This document shows positions 25,120 to 36,821 of a DNA stretch of 64,000 nucleotides, piece by piece (position 1 is the stretch's first letter; each line of letters opens with the position of its first letter). Source of the DNA: Doryteuthis pealeii (lineage: Eukaryota > Mollusca > Cephalopoda > Myopsida > Loliginidae); assembly GCA_023376005.1 (NCBI GenBank), contig CM042138.1, forward strand, positions 94,706,893 through 94,770,892, in the 5' to 3' direction. Both the position numbers and the translations under genes were made by a program. The notes under the pieces are model-generated. The model was not told where the DNA came from. It saw only the letters and a list, made by a program, of their open reading frames with translations, and made no database searches.

Positions 25120-25559
25120 TTAGGAGTTGAAATGCCAGAAATTGAAATACCAGGGGACAATAGCAGGAGGACAGGATTGGTAAGGGACACACAAAGAGAA
25201 AGAGAGACCTTTAGAAAACCTCAAATACAATATAAAGATACATTAAAAACAGGACAAACCAAAATATTTAAAAATAACAGAATTGGGTAGGTAAGTAGGT
25301 CATCTCTGAAGCAAAGGGTGGTTCAGCATCAATAAATTTTAATGGAGAGATTCATTTGAAATGGTGAAGAGTGGCCAACTAAAATTTTAGTATAAGGTTA
25401 AGACAGAAAGTCAAAACCTGAAAAGTAAAAGGAGATCAATCTAAAATAAATAAATAAATATAATAATAATAATAATAGTGGATGACCCAGAAATAAACAG
25501 ACAAGGCTGCTACTATAAATCAACTAATTAGAACTTGGTATTTTCTGCCACTATCTCGA

Positions 25560-26240
25560 AGTATATATACTCTGGTGGCCTGAATTCTGACAGGGGAATC
25601 CCAATTTCTACATCACTATTGTATTGGCATTGCAGTCTCAGAAGACTATATAGTTCTTATGCCCCTGAAGTTACAACAACATTGACCACAGATGTCGCAC
25701 GTGAAAGCTGTCCCTGCAGATGATGTGCCGGTGCTTTCTTCTGGACCTCTTGGCTTCATGGTGTTGTGCCAGGGTGACTTCAGACATGAACAGTCCACTA
25801 CAGAGAGCCTGCTGCCACCATCAGGCTCACTGAAAGAAAGAGATTACACCTTTTTCTGGCAAGGGAAGCCTCCTGGTGAAACTAGGGAACATGGAGTTGG
25901 CTTTGCAGTCAAGAACACTCTACTGGGAGCAATAGTACCACCCATAGGTGGCTCAGAGAGAATCTTAACTCTGCCTGAACTCTACCATAGGACTTGTCCA
26001 CCTGGTGAGGGTATACGCACCAACACTTGGCACCACTCAAGAAATAAAGGACCAATTTTATGATGAGCTTGAGTTGACTGTAAAAAACATCCCCAAACAA
26101 GATCAGCTTTACCTGCTTGGCGACTTTAATGCAAGAGTTGGAGCTGACCACGACTCCTGGCCATCTTGCTTGGGTTATCATGGCATTGGTAGAATTAATG
26201 AGAATGAGCAACATCAATATTACCTAGCAACAATATAGAT
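25560..26240 (+). mobile_element. RTE-type LINE endonuclease (CFDP2-like) fragment
   Basis: A broken open frame spans about 25692-26060. It contains TESLLPPSGSLKERDYTFFW and GETREHGVGFAVKNTLLGA. After a frameshift near 26000 comes VYAPTLGTTQEIKDQFYDEL, then QLYLLGDFNARVGADHDSWP. The GDFNARVG motif is the conserved Asp/Asn catalytic block of AP-type endonucleases of non-LTR retrotransposons, the family often annotated as craniofacial development protein 2-like. The N-terminal part is scrambled before 25790 and the copy stops after RINENEQ; no reverse transcriptase follows. The segment is GC-richer than its surroundings. It is a dead fragment, not a host gene. Confidence 0.85.
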
Positions 26241-26302
26241 GGAATCAGGCTGTTAAATAACAGATTACAACAGTTAGTATTTCAGTTAATCAATCTAAAA
26301 AA

Positions 26303-26460
26303 GATTGATTGATTTTAACAGCATTTAAACCCATCAGAACTTGAACCTCATCATCAGATGCAATTTACTGTCATACGCAGGACACCCCTTTTTTGGTGGG
26401 GACTCTTAGCTCTGCAGGGAAAAAAGTCAGTGTATCCTAAGCCATGCAGACAGGGCCTAG
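26303..26460 (+). repeat. Repeat D with large internal deletion
   Basis: First 35 bp (GATTGATTGATTTTAACAGC) joined to the last 120 bp (ACTTGAACCTCATCATCAGA ... CCATGCAGACAGGGCC). Confidence 0.75.
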
Positions 26461-26807
26461 TAATTTTTCAGTCAGGAGCTAAAGATAGGTGTGGGAGCTC
26501 AGGGTTCTAAGCGTTAACAACTAATTAGCTCTCACCCTTGCTTACACAGAGATTATTAATTAATAACCAGTAAACTTGATTGACAGTTAATTGTAGTGGG
26601 AACCCTGAAGCAATTACCTTAAAATAGTTGATGAGATCAGCACATTCATCACTGCTTTGAGTTTCAAACTCAGTAAGAATTGAAATTATTAAAAATTCAA
26701 TGATAAAGAAGAATATTTTTAAGTGATGTAATAGCAAGGTTTTAAGATGTTAAATGGCTTTAGTATCTTTTTCCTAAACCAATGAAAAGGCAGTTCTGTG
26801 TATTCTC

Positions 26808-27011
26808 AAGTTGGCAGGAATGTAACAAACAGAGTGGACTATTGTCAGTATCAGCTGAACAATGAAAGAATCTATCCCTTTTGTGCTCACGTTAAACCAG
26901 GGAGATTGATTTTCCCAAGATGAAGCACCACTCCTACCATCAGCTCCTCACTTTACTGCACAGATCAGATTTCCGAGGCAAATATTCTACCGATTGAGCT
27001 AAATCAGACCC
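26808..27011 (-). mobile_element. Type 1 SINE, degenerate copy
   Basis: Contains CTACCGATTGAGCTAAATCA (complement of the tRNA A-box) at the right and TCAGCTCCTCACTTTACTGC in the body. The B-box region is deleted. Confidence 0.7.
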
Positions 27012-27239
27012 TGAAATATGCCAAAGAATTTAATAAAACAGCTCAAACTCAAATAGTTTATGTTTATAGAAATAATTAAACAAAAACCTAAGAAGTAATT
27101 CTCCTTCAACTGAAAAGAATAAATTATTTTTTTACAGAATCTTCTTTTAAACACCATTGAAAAGAAATCAAACCTGAATTTTGAAGACAAACATATTTAC
27201 AATTTATTAAATAACACAATAAGGATGAAAAATACATGA

Positions 27240-27545
27240 GATCCTTCATGGGTCCTGTAACCCGGTTTAGTCATGATGGGAATCACTATTCATGGGCAGG
27301 AATAGCCTGGCTGAGCCCAACCCATTCCATGTTTGCAACTAGTTGAAATTCAGTTTTTCTAAACCAGTTGACATACCAGTGTTAAAGAGCCCAGTTTGCC
27401 CTACTATTTAACCATACCTGGAGGGATAATTCATACCTTTCCAAAGTGTATTAGTACAATGTGAAATGCAAGCAACCTTGTTCAGAATTTGAACTCGGTT
27501 AGCAGAGTCCACTTCCTATAATGAAGACCGTTATGAGCACCTCCC
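27240..27545 (-). mobile_element. Type 2 SINE with alternative tail
   Basis: CCCGGTTTAGTCATGATGGG and GAATAGCCTGGCTGAGCCCA (tail, complement), then body GGCAAACT-type block and head AGAATTTGAACTCGG (B-box complement), ending GAGCACCTCCC. Confidence 0.8.
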
Positions 27546-27825
27546 AATACGAGCAAAATTTATGGAAAAACAGTAATCAGAAAATTCCTTATGTCAGTCA
27601 CAAGAAAGTTAAAAAGGAAAATAAACTTGTTTGTATTTCATGTTATAAAGAACGAACATATCAGTCGTTTCTAAAGTTGATTTTTTTTTTAATGACTTTC
27701 TGCAGTCTTCCTGTTATTTATCTCACAAAATTTTTTCTGAAGAGTCATAACAAAAAAAAAAAAAAAAAAAAAAAAAATCTTTTTCAGAAAACGAATCAGC
27801 TTTTAAATGTTTTTTTTTTTTTTTT

Positions 27826-28075
27826 GCATACAGTCCTATCAAATACAAATGATTTTTAAACAGATCTATTTGACCCATAGATAGGATCCAAAGGTACTAA
27901 CATTCTGGGGAAGGGTGGACCTGGGTGTAATGGCAATGAAAGAGTATTCCACAGGCTCCAGATCTCAAGAACTGGAGCCTCACTACCAGATGCAGTTTAA
28001 TGTCATACCCAGGAAGAGGGGTCTTACTTCTCTACAGGGGATACAGTAAGAGCATTGAAACTCCTTGCCGACAGA
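27826..28075 (+). repeat. Repeat D, 3' part
   Basis: CAGTCCTATCAAATACAAAT ... ACTACCAGATGCAGTTTAAT ... CTTGCCGACAGAGAA; lies about 500 bp from an SLC66A2 exon. Confidence 0.8.
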
Positions 28076-28595
28076 GAATTGATAACCTCTTGCCCTATGT
28101 TAACAGCAATAGAAAAAATCCTTCCAAGAAAAGATTCAGTAAGCTAATGTCATCTCCAACAATGGAAATAAGAGAAGAGAGATAAAAATGATCCTAACTG
28201 GAGATAAGAGAGGATCTTAACTATGTTGCAATTTATAATCCTTTACCATTTAGCAGGAAAACAATTAATCTAAGGGGCAGTAATTCATCATTTCTAACCA
28301 ATTTTAATAACCTTTTATGCCTCAACACAAAGTTTCTTTTCATCATTTTACAAGTTCACTTCAGGCAAATAAGTTGTTTCATAAATTGTGATATCTATGG
28401 TTTCACTTGCAGTTGAAGAAAATTAAATCAAAGCCTCAAGTTTGCATAAATCTGTTTGACCAAGCTGTTTTAAGTGAAGAGAATATCATCATCATCTTTA
28501 GGTTATTAGTAACCAGGTTAAAAAAAAAAAAAAAAAAAAGAAGAAAAAAAAGATCGATAGAATCTATAAAATAAAATGCAGAAATGAGAACTTAC

Positions 28596-28732
28596 CTGTG
28601 AATGTTCTGGATTTGGAAGCAATAATTTCAGTCTTATTTTTGACTGTCACACACAAATGCATCATAACAATCATGGTAAATATCATTATAATACTTTGAA
28701 ACAGCAGTGGGAATTCATAGAATTTGCCAAAC
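28596..28732 (-). CDS. SLC66A2: SLC66A2 (PQLC1) next coding exon
   Basis: A 137-base exon of one base, 45 codons and one base. It is preceded by a T-rich tract ending TATTTCAG (minus strand, AG at 28734-28733) and followed by donor GTAAG at 28595-28591. Its first base completes the Trp codon opened by the 41927-42159 exon, giving ...MFW-FGKFYEFPLLFQS, which matches the WFGxxFxxPLLxQS run of vertebrate SLC66A2. The remainder (IIMIFTMIVMMHLC) is a strongly hydrophobic third helix, then a basic loop NKTEIIASKSRTFT that lines up with the family's loop ending RSFT. No stops or frameshifts. It is too short to stand out as an open reading frame; it was recognised by homology and splice signals. The following exons (loop and helices 4-7) were looked for on the minus strand in 1-28590 by eye and not found. 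Confidence 0.92.
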
Positions 28733-28980
28733 CTGAAATAGATTTAAAAAAAACAAAAAAACAATAAAAACACAAGTTGAGAAAAATGTGAACAAAAGAA
28801 CAAAAAAACAACAACACTAATTTCAGATTCAATTAACCTTAATTCAAAGGGAATCTTAATATCAACACATTCATCATTGTTTTGCATTGGACCATATAAA
28901 ATTTAGTAAGAACTGAAATTATTAAAAATTTAATGGTAAAGAATATTTAATAATAAACAAATAAGTAAAAGTAAAATACA

Positions 28981-29212
28981 GTTGTCAGGGTGGCCTAAAG
29001 TTGGTATCAGTCAGACAGTGAGAGAGTCTATCTGCTTTTCACTAGCGCTAGAACAAGGAGATTGTTTTTTTAGCATCTGAGGTGGAACGCCATATCTACC
29101 ATCAGCTCTTCACTTTACAGCACAGATCCCTATGCTACTCATACGTTGAATTGGCGAGGGCCAGTATCGAACCAGGAAACATGTGGTTCCTAGTCAAAAC
29201 CAGCTCTAGTCC
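28981..29212 (-). mobile_element. Type 1 SINE, intronic copy
   Basis: Body ACCATCAGCTCTTCACTTTA and CGAGGGCCAGTATCGAACCA (complement of the B-box GGTTCGATACTGG) are present; the A-box end is eroded. About 250 bp upstream, in gene direction, of the 28596-28732 exon. Confidence 0.75.
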
Positions 29213-29780
29213 AAGTTAAAAGAATGGTAAAGAATGAAAAAAGTTTGAGATTTTTTTTTTTAAGTAAAAGATAGAATATTAGTAACAGTGAAATTTGCTA
29301 TTATTTTTCAGTTTTCTCCAGGATTTCTTCTCACATACACTCAACTGATTACCAAAAAGTTTAAATTTAGACTCTTATGTCCACAATACATTTTGCTAAA
29401 TTATGAATATTTGGTATGAGAAATATTTTGTTTTTACAATTAACCCTCAGTAGAAAAATGGCACATCTTATACATAAATAATTATGGTATTCTGGATGAA
29501 TCAATGGATTTTTTTTCATAATAGAGTACGAAGAGTATTGTCTAAAGTTGTTATTTTTTTTTTTTTTTTTTTTTTTAAGTATTTTCATTATCAATTTTTA
29601 GAGTATTTTTTATTTATTTTACACCTTATTATTGGTTTTTATTACAACATTCAGAGACGCTTATATAGTACAACTGATAAAGTGTCTACTAATGAAATTT
29701 CTATTTAAATCCTATGATGAGTCTCTTTGACATGGGGATGTTGCTTTTACTAATTTTGGCTATAGAGCAACCAGCTAAAC

Positions 29781-29860
29781 CAGGGGTCGCCAACCTTTTC
29801 AGCCCAAGGGTCACAAAGCTTAACTCAGAACGATCTGGGGCTGTGATATTGAAAGTACAG
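29781..29860 (+). mobile_element. Truncated hAT terminus
   Basis: Begins CAGGGGTCGCCAACCTTTTC, the same terminus type as the hAT MITE at 34415-34756, followed by CAGCCCAAGGGTCAC. I could not find the opposite end or a matching flank, so the 3' limit is uncertain. Confidence 0.6.
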
Positions 29861-31047
29861 AACCCTCCCCAATAAAAAACAACAAGCAAAATTCACAAGG
29901 TAACAATCCTAATTCCTTAATGAGAGACCCAATGTTAATTTCAATCACAAAAAGATATAATATCAGGCTTAAATGAAAAAGTTGGCAGAAGGAGCACATC
30001 AAAACAAGTGATGATTAGACAGTTGCGAATGCAGTGTACTCTTGGCATATTTCCTTTAGGAGAACAACTGTTCACAATGGTATGTTGGACCAAACATGCT
30101 CACTACTTGCCATGTGTGGGTGACTTATGCACAAATAATTACGGTAACAAAACAGTAGCTAGATAATGAGATTAGGAAAGAGGTAAGCATAGAGGATAAG
30201 AGGTAACTTAGAATAAAAAGAAAAGAAAAAGAAAATGACAAAATGGTATGGGATAAAATGAAATCAGGCAATCCAATAAGAATTCACTTGAAATGTCAAG
30301 AGAAAATAATGCTAAAGATCCACAGAAAGTTTGACCTATTCCTAAGGTAAAGACAATAATTATTGAAAGAAAGAAAGAAATATACTAAAGAATAGAACAA
30401 GGTTTTGCTTGGCAGCTTGAATAAAAAGGAAAGCTTCATCTGCTCATGGACAATAAAATGAAGAAAGGATAGAAAGAAATTAATAGTTCAATGCTAAGAA
30501 AGTGTTTATTCAGACTGTCAAAGTGACCAACCTTATTACTTATCAGTGGCTGTGATAAGCAAAGCACTTTATTGCAAAATAGTAATTCTTATTATAAGGA
30601 CATTAACCTTTTGGGACCAAACAATAAGATGGAATCAGTTTGGCATTTCCTCAACAGGACATATTGGGATTAAAGTCTGTGTTTTCAAAAGTCTTGGGAA
30701 ATAAATGCCAAAATAAACAGTATAGCAGTTCTTCCAGATAAACTTGACATTATTGCTATTGTATTAGGTCAGACATGACATAGGTTCCAATTCCAGGGGA
30801 TCTGTCTAGATTTTGGATACAAGTAAAGACTGAAGGAATGAGTAGAAAAAAAACAAATTTACATATAGAAAAGTTGAACTTTAAGTCTGGCTTGTACATT
30901 GAAACTGATAAGTTATCAATGGCTTAAATTTCTCGACAAGGTATAAGAGAAAGAAAGAAAAAAAGAAAAAAAAAGGTTGAATTTGGAAATTCTGGGTTAT
31001 TTGGAAATTCAGAAGTTTAAATGAACTCTACATACCACATACATACA
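29861..31047. other. Intronic stretch without recognised element
   Basis: A-rich plus strand with GAAAGAAAGAAA-type purine tracts (30361-30385, 30951-30975). No exon or repeat end seen. Confidence 0.5.
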
Positions 31048-31297
31048 CAGTGATGCTGATAGCTTTTTGATTTAGTGCATCCTCGGACACACATATTTGC
31101 TTTGAATAAGTCCACAGGAAAATTTATGGATCCCAACTAAAGTTTCTTAATAGATTGTAGGGTTCTTATTTATGATCTGGGGAAACAACTATACCCATCT
31201 AAATCCTACCCTGTAACCTATCCTATGTAATTCATTTCTAAGAAACTATTGAAATGTATTTACAGTTATGCAGGACATGTACCTATCAGCATCTCTG
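31048..31297 (-). mobile_element. hAT-like MITE family M, copy 4
   Basis: Edges CAGTGATGCTGATAGC and CTATCAGCATCTCTG. Flanks TACATACA and TACACATA are similar (6 of 8), a possible 8-bp duplication. Shorter than the other copies because the part encoding CATCCATGCGTCCC is deleted. Confidence 0.75.
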
Positions 31298-31355
31298 TAC
31301 ACATATGCCAAGATTTTGACCTAGATTTAATCTATAATACTAATTAGTTGTATTG

Positions 31356-31718
31356 GTTGATTTTAATGGCATGTCAACCTGTCTAAGTTTATTTTATGCT
31401 TAGATGTTAGGAAATTGCATCCATTGTGCGTTCATATTTACATTTTATATGTAGCTGTTTCTTAAGAGGTATCTATATTGTACAAAATTCTACTGAATAC
31501 AAATAATTTTTAAACAGACCTATTCGACCCATAGATGGGACTATAACAGGTACCACCACTGCAGCTCAGAGTGAACCTGGGAGTAATGGCAATGAAGAGG
31601 TACTCCACATTCTCTGAATCTCCAGAATTGGAGCCTCACCATCAGATGCGGTTTAGTTTTATACTCAAGATACCCCTTTTTTTGCAGAGGGATACAGTCA
31701 GCGTACTCTAAGCACCAA
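31356..31718 (+). repeat. Repeat D, adjacent to mariner
   Basis: TTGATTTTAATGGCATGTCA ... CATAGATGGGACTATAACAG ... ATCAGATGCGGTTTAGTTTT. About 80 bp before the mariner at 31800. Confidence 0.8.
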
Positions 31719-31799
31719 ATGCAGAAATCTTGGTAAGAAATTAAAATTCTAATTTTCCAAACAGATCTAATAGTGATAGGAATCCTCAAAGTCAAGTTA

Positions 31800-32392
31800 C
31801 GAGGGTGTGTCAAAAAGTAATGCCATCTTATTTATTTCATGTGAAATTTTAAAAAAAACAAAAACTAAGGCCTACATTGAGACACTAATGAGGCCCAGAG
31901 CAAGAATCCGACAACTAAGACCCAACTTGCCAATTGACAATGTCCTCCTTGTGCATAATAATGCTCAACCACACACAAGCATCAGGACAAGGGAGAAAAT
32001 TGCTTCATTCGGGTGGACAACTTTATCACATCCACCATACTAAGCGGCTTCAGACTATCAATTAGTCTATCAGACTAGATTTAGCGGCTTCAGACTATCA
32101 TCTCTTTGGACCCATGAAAGAGGGGTTGAGAGGCAAACATTATTCCAGTGACAAAGAAGTGAAATCTGTAATGAAGAAGTGGCTCAAAGAACAGTCAACA
32201 GAATTTTACGGAGCAGGGATACATGGTGTCATTCAAAGGTGGAATATTGCTACTGAGAGAAACAAAATAACTCTGTGGAGAAGTAGGAATGTGATTCACA
32301 GAGGACCAGCATTTTGATGTATGATACATATTCCTTTGTTGGTAATTATACCTGTCCTAAACAAAATGGTATTACTTTTTGACTCACTCTTG
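31800..32392 (+). mobile_element. Mariner relic with TIRs and TA duplication
   Basis: Flanked by TA (31798-31799 and 32393-32394). The left end CGAGGGTGTGTCAAAAAGTA mirrors the right end (complement CAAGAGTGAGTCAAAAAGTA). It encodes the C-terminal part of a mariner transposase: LRPNLPIDNVLLVHNNAQPH (31919-31976), HTSIRTREKIASFGWTTLSH, then FGPMKEGLRGKHYSSDKEV (32105 on) and FYGAGIHGVIQRWNIATERN. The family's HDNARPH block reads HNNAQPH, so the second catalytic Asp is Asn. The third catalytic region is broken by a stop and a tandem copy of AGCGGCTTCAGACTATCA (32042-32060 and 32083-32100). The transposase N-terminus is deleted. Inactive. Confidence 0.92.
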
Positions 32393-32765
32393 TATTTAAA
32401 AAAATAACATCTTGACCACCAGACAAATACTTAAGAAAACAAACTTAATTCTAATTGTATACCAAGATAAGAAAACAAAACAAAACAAAAACATTGAGAA
32501 GGGCAGCTTAGCCTATTCTAAACTGTGGCAAATGCAAGACCAAACACAAACATGCAAAACTCATCTCCAACTTTGACTGATACACTGATATATCAAAGAT
32601 GTTTTAAGTCTTAATTGTTGCCAGAAAGGCCTTTTTTTTTTTTTTTTTTTAATGAAATTTTAGCTACTAATTATTTCCCATAAAATAAATCCAGATATAT
32701 TTGAATTGTTACAAGAAGTTTTTTTAGAAAAGAAATTAAATAACATTATACAAATAATTTTTAAA

Positions 32766-33105
32766 TGATTGATTAATAGCATGTAAACTTGTTGGGGTTA
32801 TTTTATCCATAGAAGTTTGGGAATTGTGTTCATATTTTCATGAAGGTTTTTTTTGTTTTGTACATGGTTATCAAGTATTCCAATCTAATAAAAAATTTTA
32901 CAAAAAGATGTATTTGACCCATAGATGGGACCTTATCAGGTACTACCAGTATGGGTCAGAATGTATCTGGGAATAATGGAAATAAAGGGGTACTCCACAC
33001 TACCCACAGCTTTAAAATCAGAGCCTCTAGTTTTTAAGCTGTAGGGTAGTGTGGAGTACCCTTTTATTGCCATTACATCCAGATCCATACTGACCCAGAT
33101 GATTG
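32766..33105 (+). repeat. Repeat D with fold-back 3' duplication
   Basis: Forward copy from 32766 to about 33020. Its segment GGTCAGAATGTATCTGGGAA ... GGGGTACTCCACACTACCCA is repeated in reverse at 33035-33105 (GGGTAGTGTGGAGTACCCTT ... CCATACTGACCCA). This makes a hairpin with arms near 65 bp and a loop near 15 bp. Confidence 0.85.
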
Positions 33106-33171
33106 GCACTCAGAATTGTATTAGCCCAACACTTATATCCATTATGCCATGAGTTCGACAAGAAACACCTG

Positions 33172-33262
33172 AAGAAGGCCGAAGGTCACAATGTCTGAAA
33201 TATTGTATATATAACAATAAAGATGAGGACAACAGTCTGAAAAATCTAAAAATTCAGACAAA
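33172..33262 (+). repeat. Single arm related to the fold-back at 53722
   Basis: CTGAAGAAGGCCGAAGGTCA then AACAATAAAGATGAGGACAA and CAGTCTGAAAAATC. The GAAGAAGGCCGAA.. wording is common in Penelope-like and related element ends; assignment is tentative. Confidence 0.55.
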
Positions 33263-33344
33263 AAACAATCCAGTTTAATATTTTAGATTATTTTCCTGAC
33301 CTTCCATCAGGCTGGATTAAACACAAGGTCTTTTACATGGGGAT

Positions 33345-33432
33345 TTTTTTTTATGGGGCATCCAGTGAGAATTGAACTCGCTATTCAGTAATAATGGATC
33401 AGTGAGACTAGCTTGCTAACCATTACACCACA
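33345..33432 (-). mobile_element. Type 2b SINE head
   Basis: GAGAATTGAACTCGCTATTC and TTGCTAACCATTACACCACA are complements of the B- and A-box regions. Confidence 0.7.
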
Positions 33433-33684
33433 ACAGGACAACTTCCAGTTTAATATTTTAATCTAAATAATTATCCAATAGAAAAAAATTTTGAGTATTG
33501 CAGATTTATAAGGTTTGTAGTTGAGCAAGATTTTCTTATTCTGCTTTAAAAATTGGTATTTTTTCTTATGCAAGTGTTGTGAAACTTTAAGTAGTATTCA
33601 GTCCAAAACAACTACCATAATTATTTGTGTATAACACATATTTATGTATAATATGCACCCCTAACTTTGGACTAAGAAATACTG

Positions 33685-33716
<32 letters not shown>

Positions 33717-34414
33717 TGGATAATGCACACAGACTTTAGAATTTTGTACCAGTTAAAAATTTAGCATTTGTTCAAAGTTTTATCGGTTCATACTGACTAA
33801 AAATTTATATAGTTAACATTACATTACGTAAAACACAAAATTTACACAATATTTAGACCAAACACAGACATGTTCACACAAAAATGCAACAACTTTGCAG
33901 CGAAAATAAGCTCGTATTAGGAGAAACAAAATTATAAACAAACACGCATTCCAGTAGATATTTCTCTGCAACAGCAAAAAACACATTAGTTTGGACTATA
34001 GATATAACTTACTTTTAGTTAACCCTATCCTGAATATGGTGAAACATGTGGCCATAAAAAAAAAAAGAAAAGAAAAAAAAAAAAAAAGAAAAGTTATTTA
34101 TATAGTTCCCATGTATAATATGTGCTCCTAACTTTTGGATTGAAAAATAATTATGGTAATTGTTCAGATCTTGTGAAAATGAATTTTTATTTATAAATAA
34201 GTTTGTCATTTATACTAAACATTTTAAAATAAATTATAAACATTGTACCTCTGTTCTGTCAATAATACTTTCCTTTATTCCTCCTATATTCAATGCATAA
34301 CATACATATTTAATCCTGAAACTGGTAAAAAATTTTTTAAAAAGAATTAGACAAAAACTAGAAAATTTGGTCTTCAATTAAATTTTTCCCCTCTACTACC
34401 AGAAATATATAAAG

Positions 34415-34756
34415 CAGGAGACGGCAATCCCTGGCCTGCGGGCCACATCTGGCACTTGAGTGATTTTCACCCAGCCCAGCAACTTAACACCTGGACTCTA
34501 ATTTGCATTTTTTTTTATTGTGTTAGAAATTCTTTTTCTATTATTCCTGCTGTAAAATAAGGAACCCTGTTTACATTGAATTATACCAAATTCAATGTTT
34601 TTCTTTAAACTTCCACAGAATAAGGCAGCTTTTTTGACAGACAAAGCTGTAAGAGTTCAAGAATTAATTATTTACATTATATTCAATATCATGGCTTTTC
34701 TTTGAGATACTGCATAGCTGTTTAGCCCTCCTTTTCAAAAAGGTTGCCGACTCCTG
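34415..34756. mobile_element. hAT MITE with perfect 8-bp target-site duplication
   Basis: Flanked by ATATAAAG on both sides (34407-34414 and 34757-34764). The left end CAGGAGACGGCAATCC matches the complement of the right end, CAGGAGTCGGCAACC. The CAGG...GGCAACC terminus followed by GGCCTGCGGGCCACAT is typical of widespread non-autonomous hAT elements. 342 bp, no transposase. Confidence 0.93.
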
Positions 34757-35223
34757 ATATAAAGTAAAGAAAAGTGATGGAATCATGATAGTCAGTGAGC
34801 ACTGATAAATTAAAATATTGCTAATATATATGAAGTCATTAATATACAAAGGATTATAATTACATCTAATAAGAATTTGCTACGTCTCTATATATGTAAT
34901 CATTAGAGGAAGTTTTGAAATATCTTATTAATGTTATTTAATGAATCTTGCTTGTGATAGTATGGCTTATTAATAACTATTTATATAAGTATTTAATCAA
35001 ATCTATAGAAAAAAATGTCACACAAATTCTACCCTCATTCTGCCTAAATGAGTCAGTATATGCATTTTCTAGATAGTCTGACAAGTTTCACATCACTTAA
35101 TGAAAAAATTGCCTAAAGTGTTTGAATCAAGACTAAAAAAAAAAATTCCCAATGAGAAAGCTATCATATTGAAGCAAGTTTTAAACTATATTTAAAAACT
35201 GGACCACACAGGAACTGTTCATG

Positions 35224-35650
35224 ATTGATTGATTTTAATGACAAGTCAACTTATTTAGTAATATTTTATGTCTAGAGAATTGCATTCATTGTATGTTTAT
35301 ATTTACATTTTTTGTTTAATTGTTTAAGGGGAAGTTGGGCATGTTGCATACAGTTACACGATATCAAGTATCCTTCTCTAACAAATTTTCACACAATATT
35401 ATGATTCCAAGTAACTAATTATAATAGTAAAAGATGGAACAGTTTTATTTGACCCATACATGGGACCGTAACAAGTACTACAACTCCGGGTGAGAGTGGA
35501 CCTGGGAGTAATGGCAATGAAGGTGTAATCCACAAAGCTCCAGATGCAGTTTAGTGTCATACTCAGGAAACCCCTTTTTTTTGGGGGGGAGAGAGAGGAG
35601 AAAGGTCTTACCCCTCTGCAGGGGATACAGTCAGTATGACAGGGCAGCAT
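35224..35650 (+). repeat. Repeat D
   Basis: GATTGATTGATTTTAATGAC ... CCATACATGGGACCGTAACA ... GGGGATACAGTCAGTATGAC; minor internal expansion. Confidence 0.8.
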
Positions 35651-36244
35651 GAACCATTTTATAATTGCACCAAAATATAAGGTTCAAAATCTTAAATCAT
35701 AGAATCTGCATAACATGAAAATACAAATCAATTTGTGTAGTGGAATATGTCTTAAGAAAAGTAAATATTTAGCCAAAGTTATCTGGACATAATGAATACA
35801 TCTCAAAATCTATCAGGAGTAGTAGTTTATTATTTATTCATTTATTTTTTTTATCTACAATCTTTTTTCTTGAAGAATCAATTTTTTTATTTATTTATTA
35901 AGAAGGCTCTAGAATAGCTTTTGCTAAAAAGATTTCAGGAATAGAAAGAGAAGCAGTTAACCAATTGAATCAAAGACCAAGTTCCTTGTATTGCTCAGGT
36001 AAAAACCAGCTGTCAAGGCTTTTTAATGTTAGCAATAAAAACTAGTATAACAGTATGATTGAGAGAGAGAAACTTTTATGATATGGATAAGCCAGACAAA
36101 AATAAATACATGAACAATAATTTGTTAGAATATAAAAAAGCAGGTGTTTAGAGCTCAAATACTGACGAATAGCTAAATACAATCAAACTAGCAAAATTTA
36201 TAGAAGTTTCACACTGAATTATTATAATCTAAGAATAGGGAAAT

Positions 36245-36287
<43 letters not shown>

Positions 36288-36288
36288 G

Positions 36289-36587
36289 CAGAGATGCCGG
36301 TAGGTACATGTCCTGCGTCATTGATGCATAAAAATCTAAAAGTACGCAGAAAAATTGTATCCATGCATCCCAGTGTTTTTTCTCTTCCCCCACCATTTCT
36401 AGCTAACTGTAAATACATTTCAATATTTTTTTTTACGTGCAATGGGGTAAAGGTAGAGGTTAGACTGCTTTAGTTGTTCATAGATAAAAACTTTTTTTCA
36501 ATTTATCAAGAAACTTTAGTTGGGACCCATCAAATTAAATACATGCGTCCTGGGACGCACTAAATTAAAAAGCTATCAGCATCACTG
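36289..36587 (+). mobile_element. hAT-like MITE family M, copy 2
   Basis: Starts CAGAGATGCCGGTAG directly after a TA/CA microsatellite and ends CTATCAGCATCACTG. Shares the CATCCCAGTGTTTTT and AACTTTAGTTGGGACCCAT blocks of the family. No clear duplication; the flanks are simple repeat. Confidence 0.75.
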
Positions 36588-36821
36588 TATCTGCTGCATC
36601 TGCATAAGGTCATGGGTCAGCTTTGGGTTACTGGCTAGTAGAAGTCTAAAAGGTGCAAATATTTTCACTAATGTAAACAATGTATGAATATATATGAAAC
36701 TTTAAAAATGACCTGATAGTGGGGAAAACAACATATGTCAAGTGAAAACTCTTCACCTGACATTCGTAATTTAAACCAGTTTATTTTCTTAAATGCAAGT
36801 CCAAATTGAGGTGAGTCTTAG

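Noticed and set aside
24789..25192. Long Leu/Ser and Arg/Glu frames on both strands
   Set aside because: Products of the GA/GT array in several frames.
25190..25509. CRISPR-like alternation of repeats and spacers
   Set aside because: Periodic text in the window is only microsatellite; no repeat of 20-40 bp with regular unique spacers exists.
26005..26238. Possible host endonuclease gene (CFDP2-like)
   Set aside because: Motifs are those of an RTE-type LINE; the copy is frameshifted and incomplete with no splice structure.
31807..32317. Possible SETMAR-like host gene
   Set aside because: Lies between mariner TIRs with TA duplications, has a broken catalytic triad and no SET domain.
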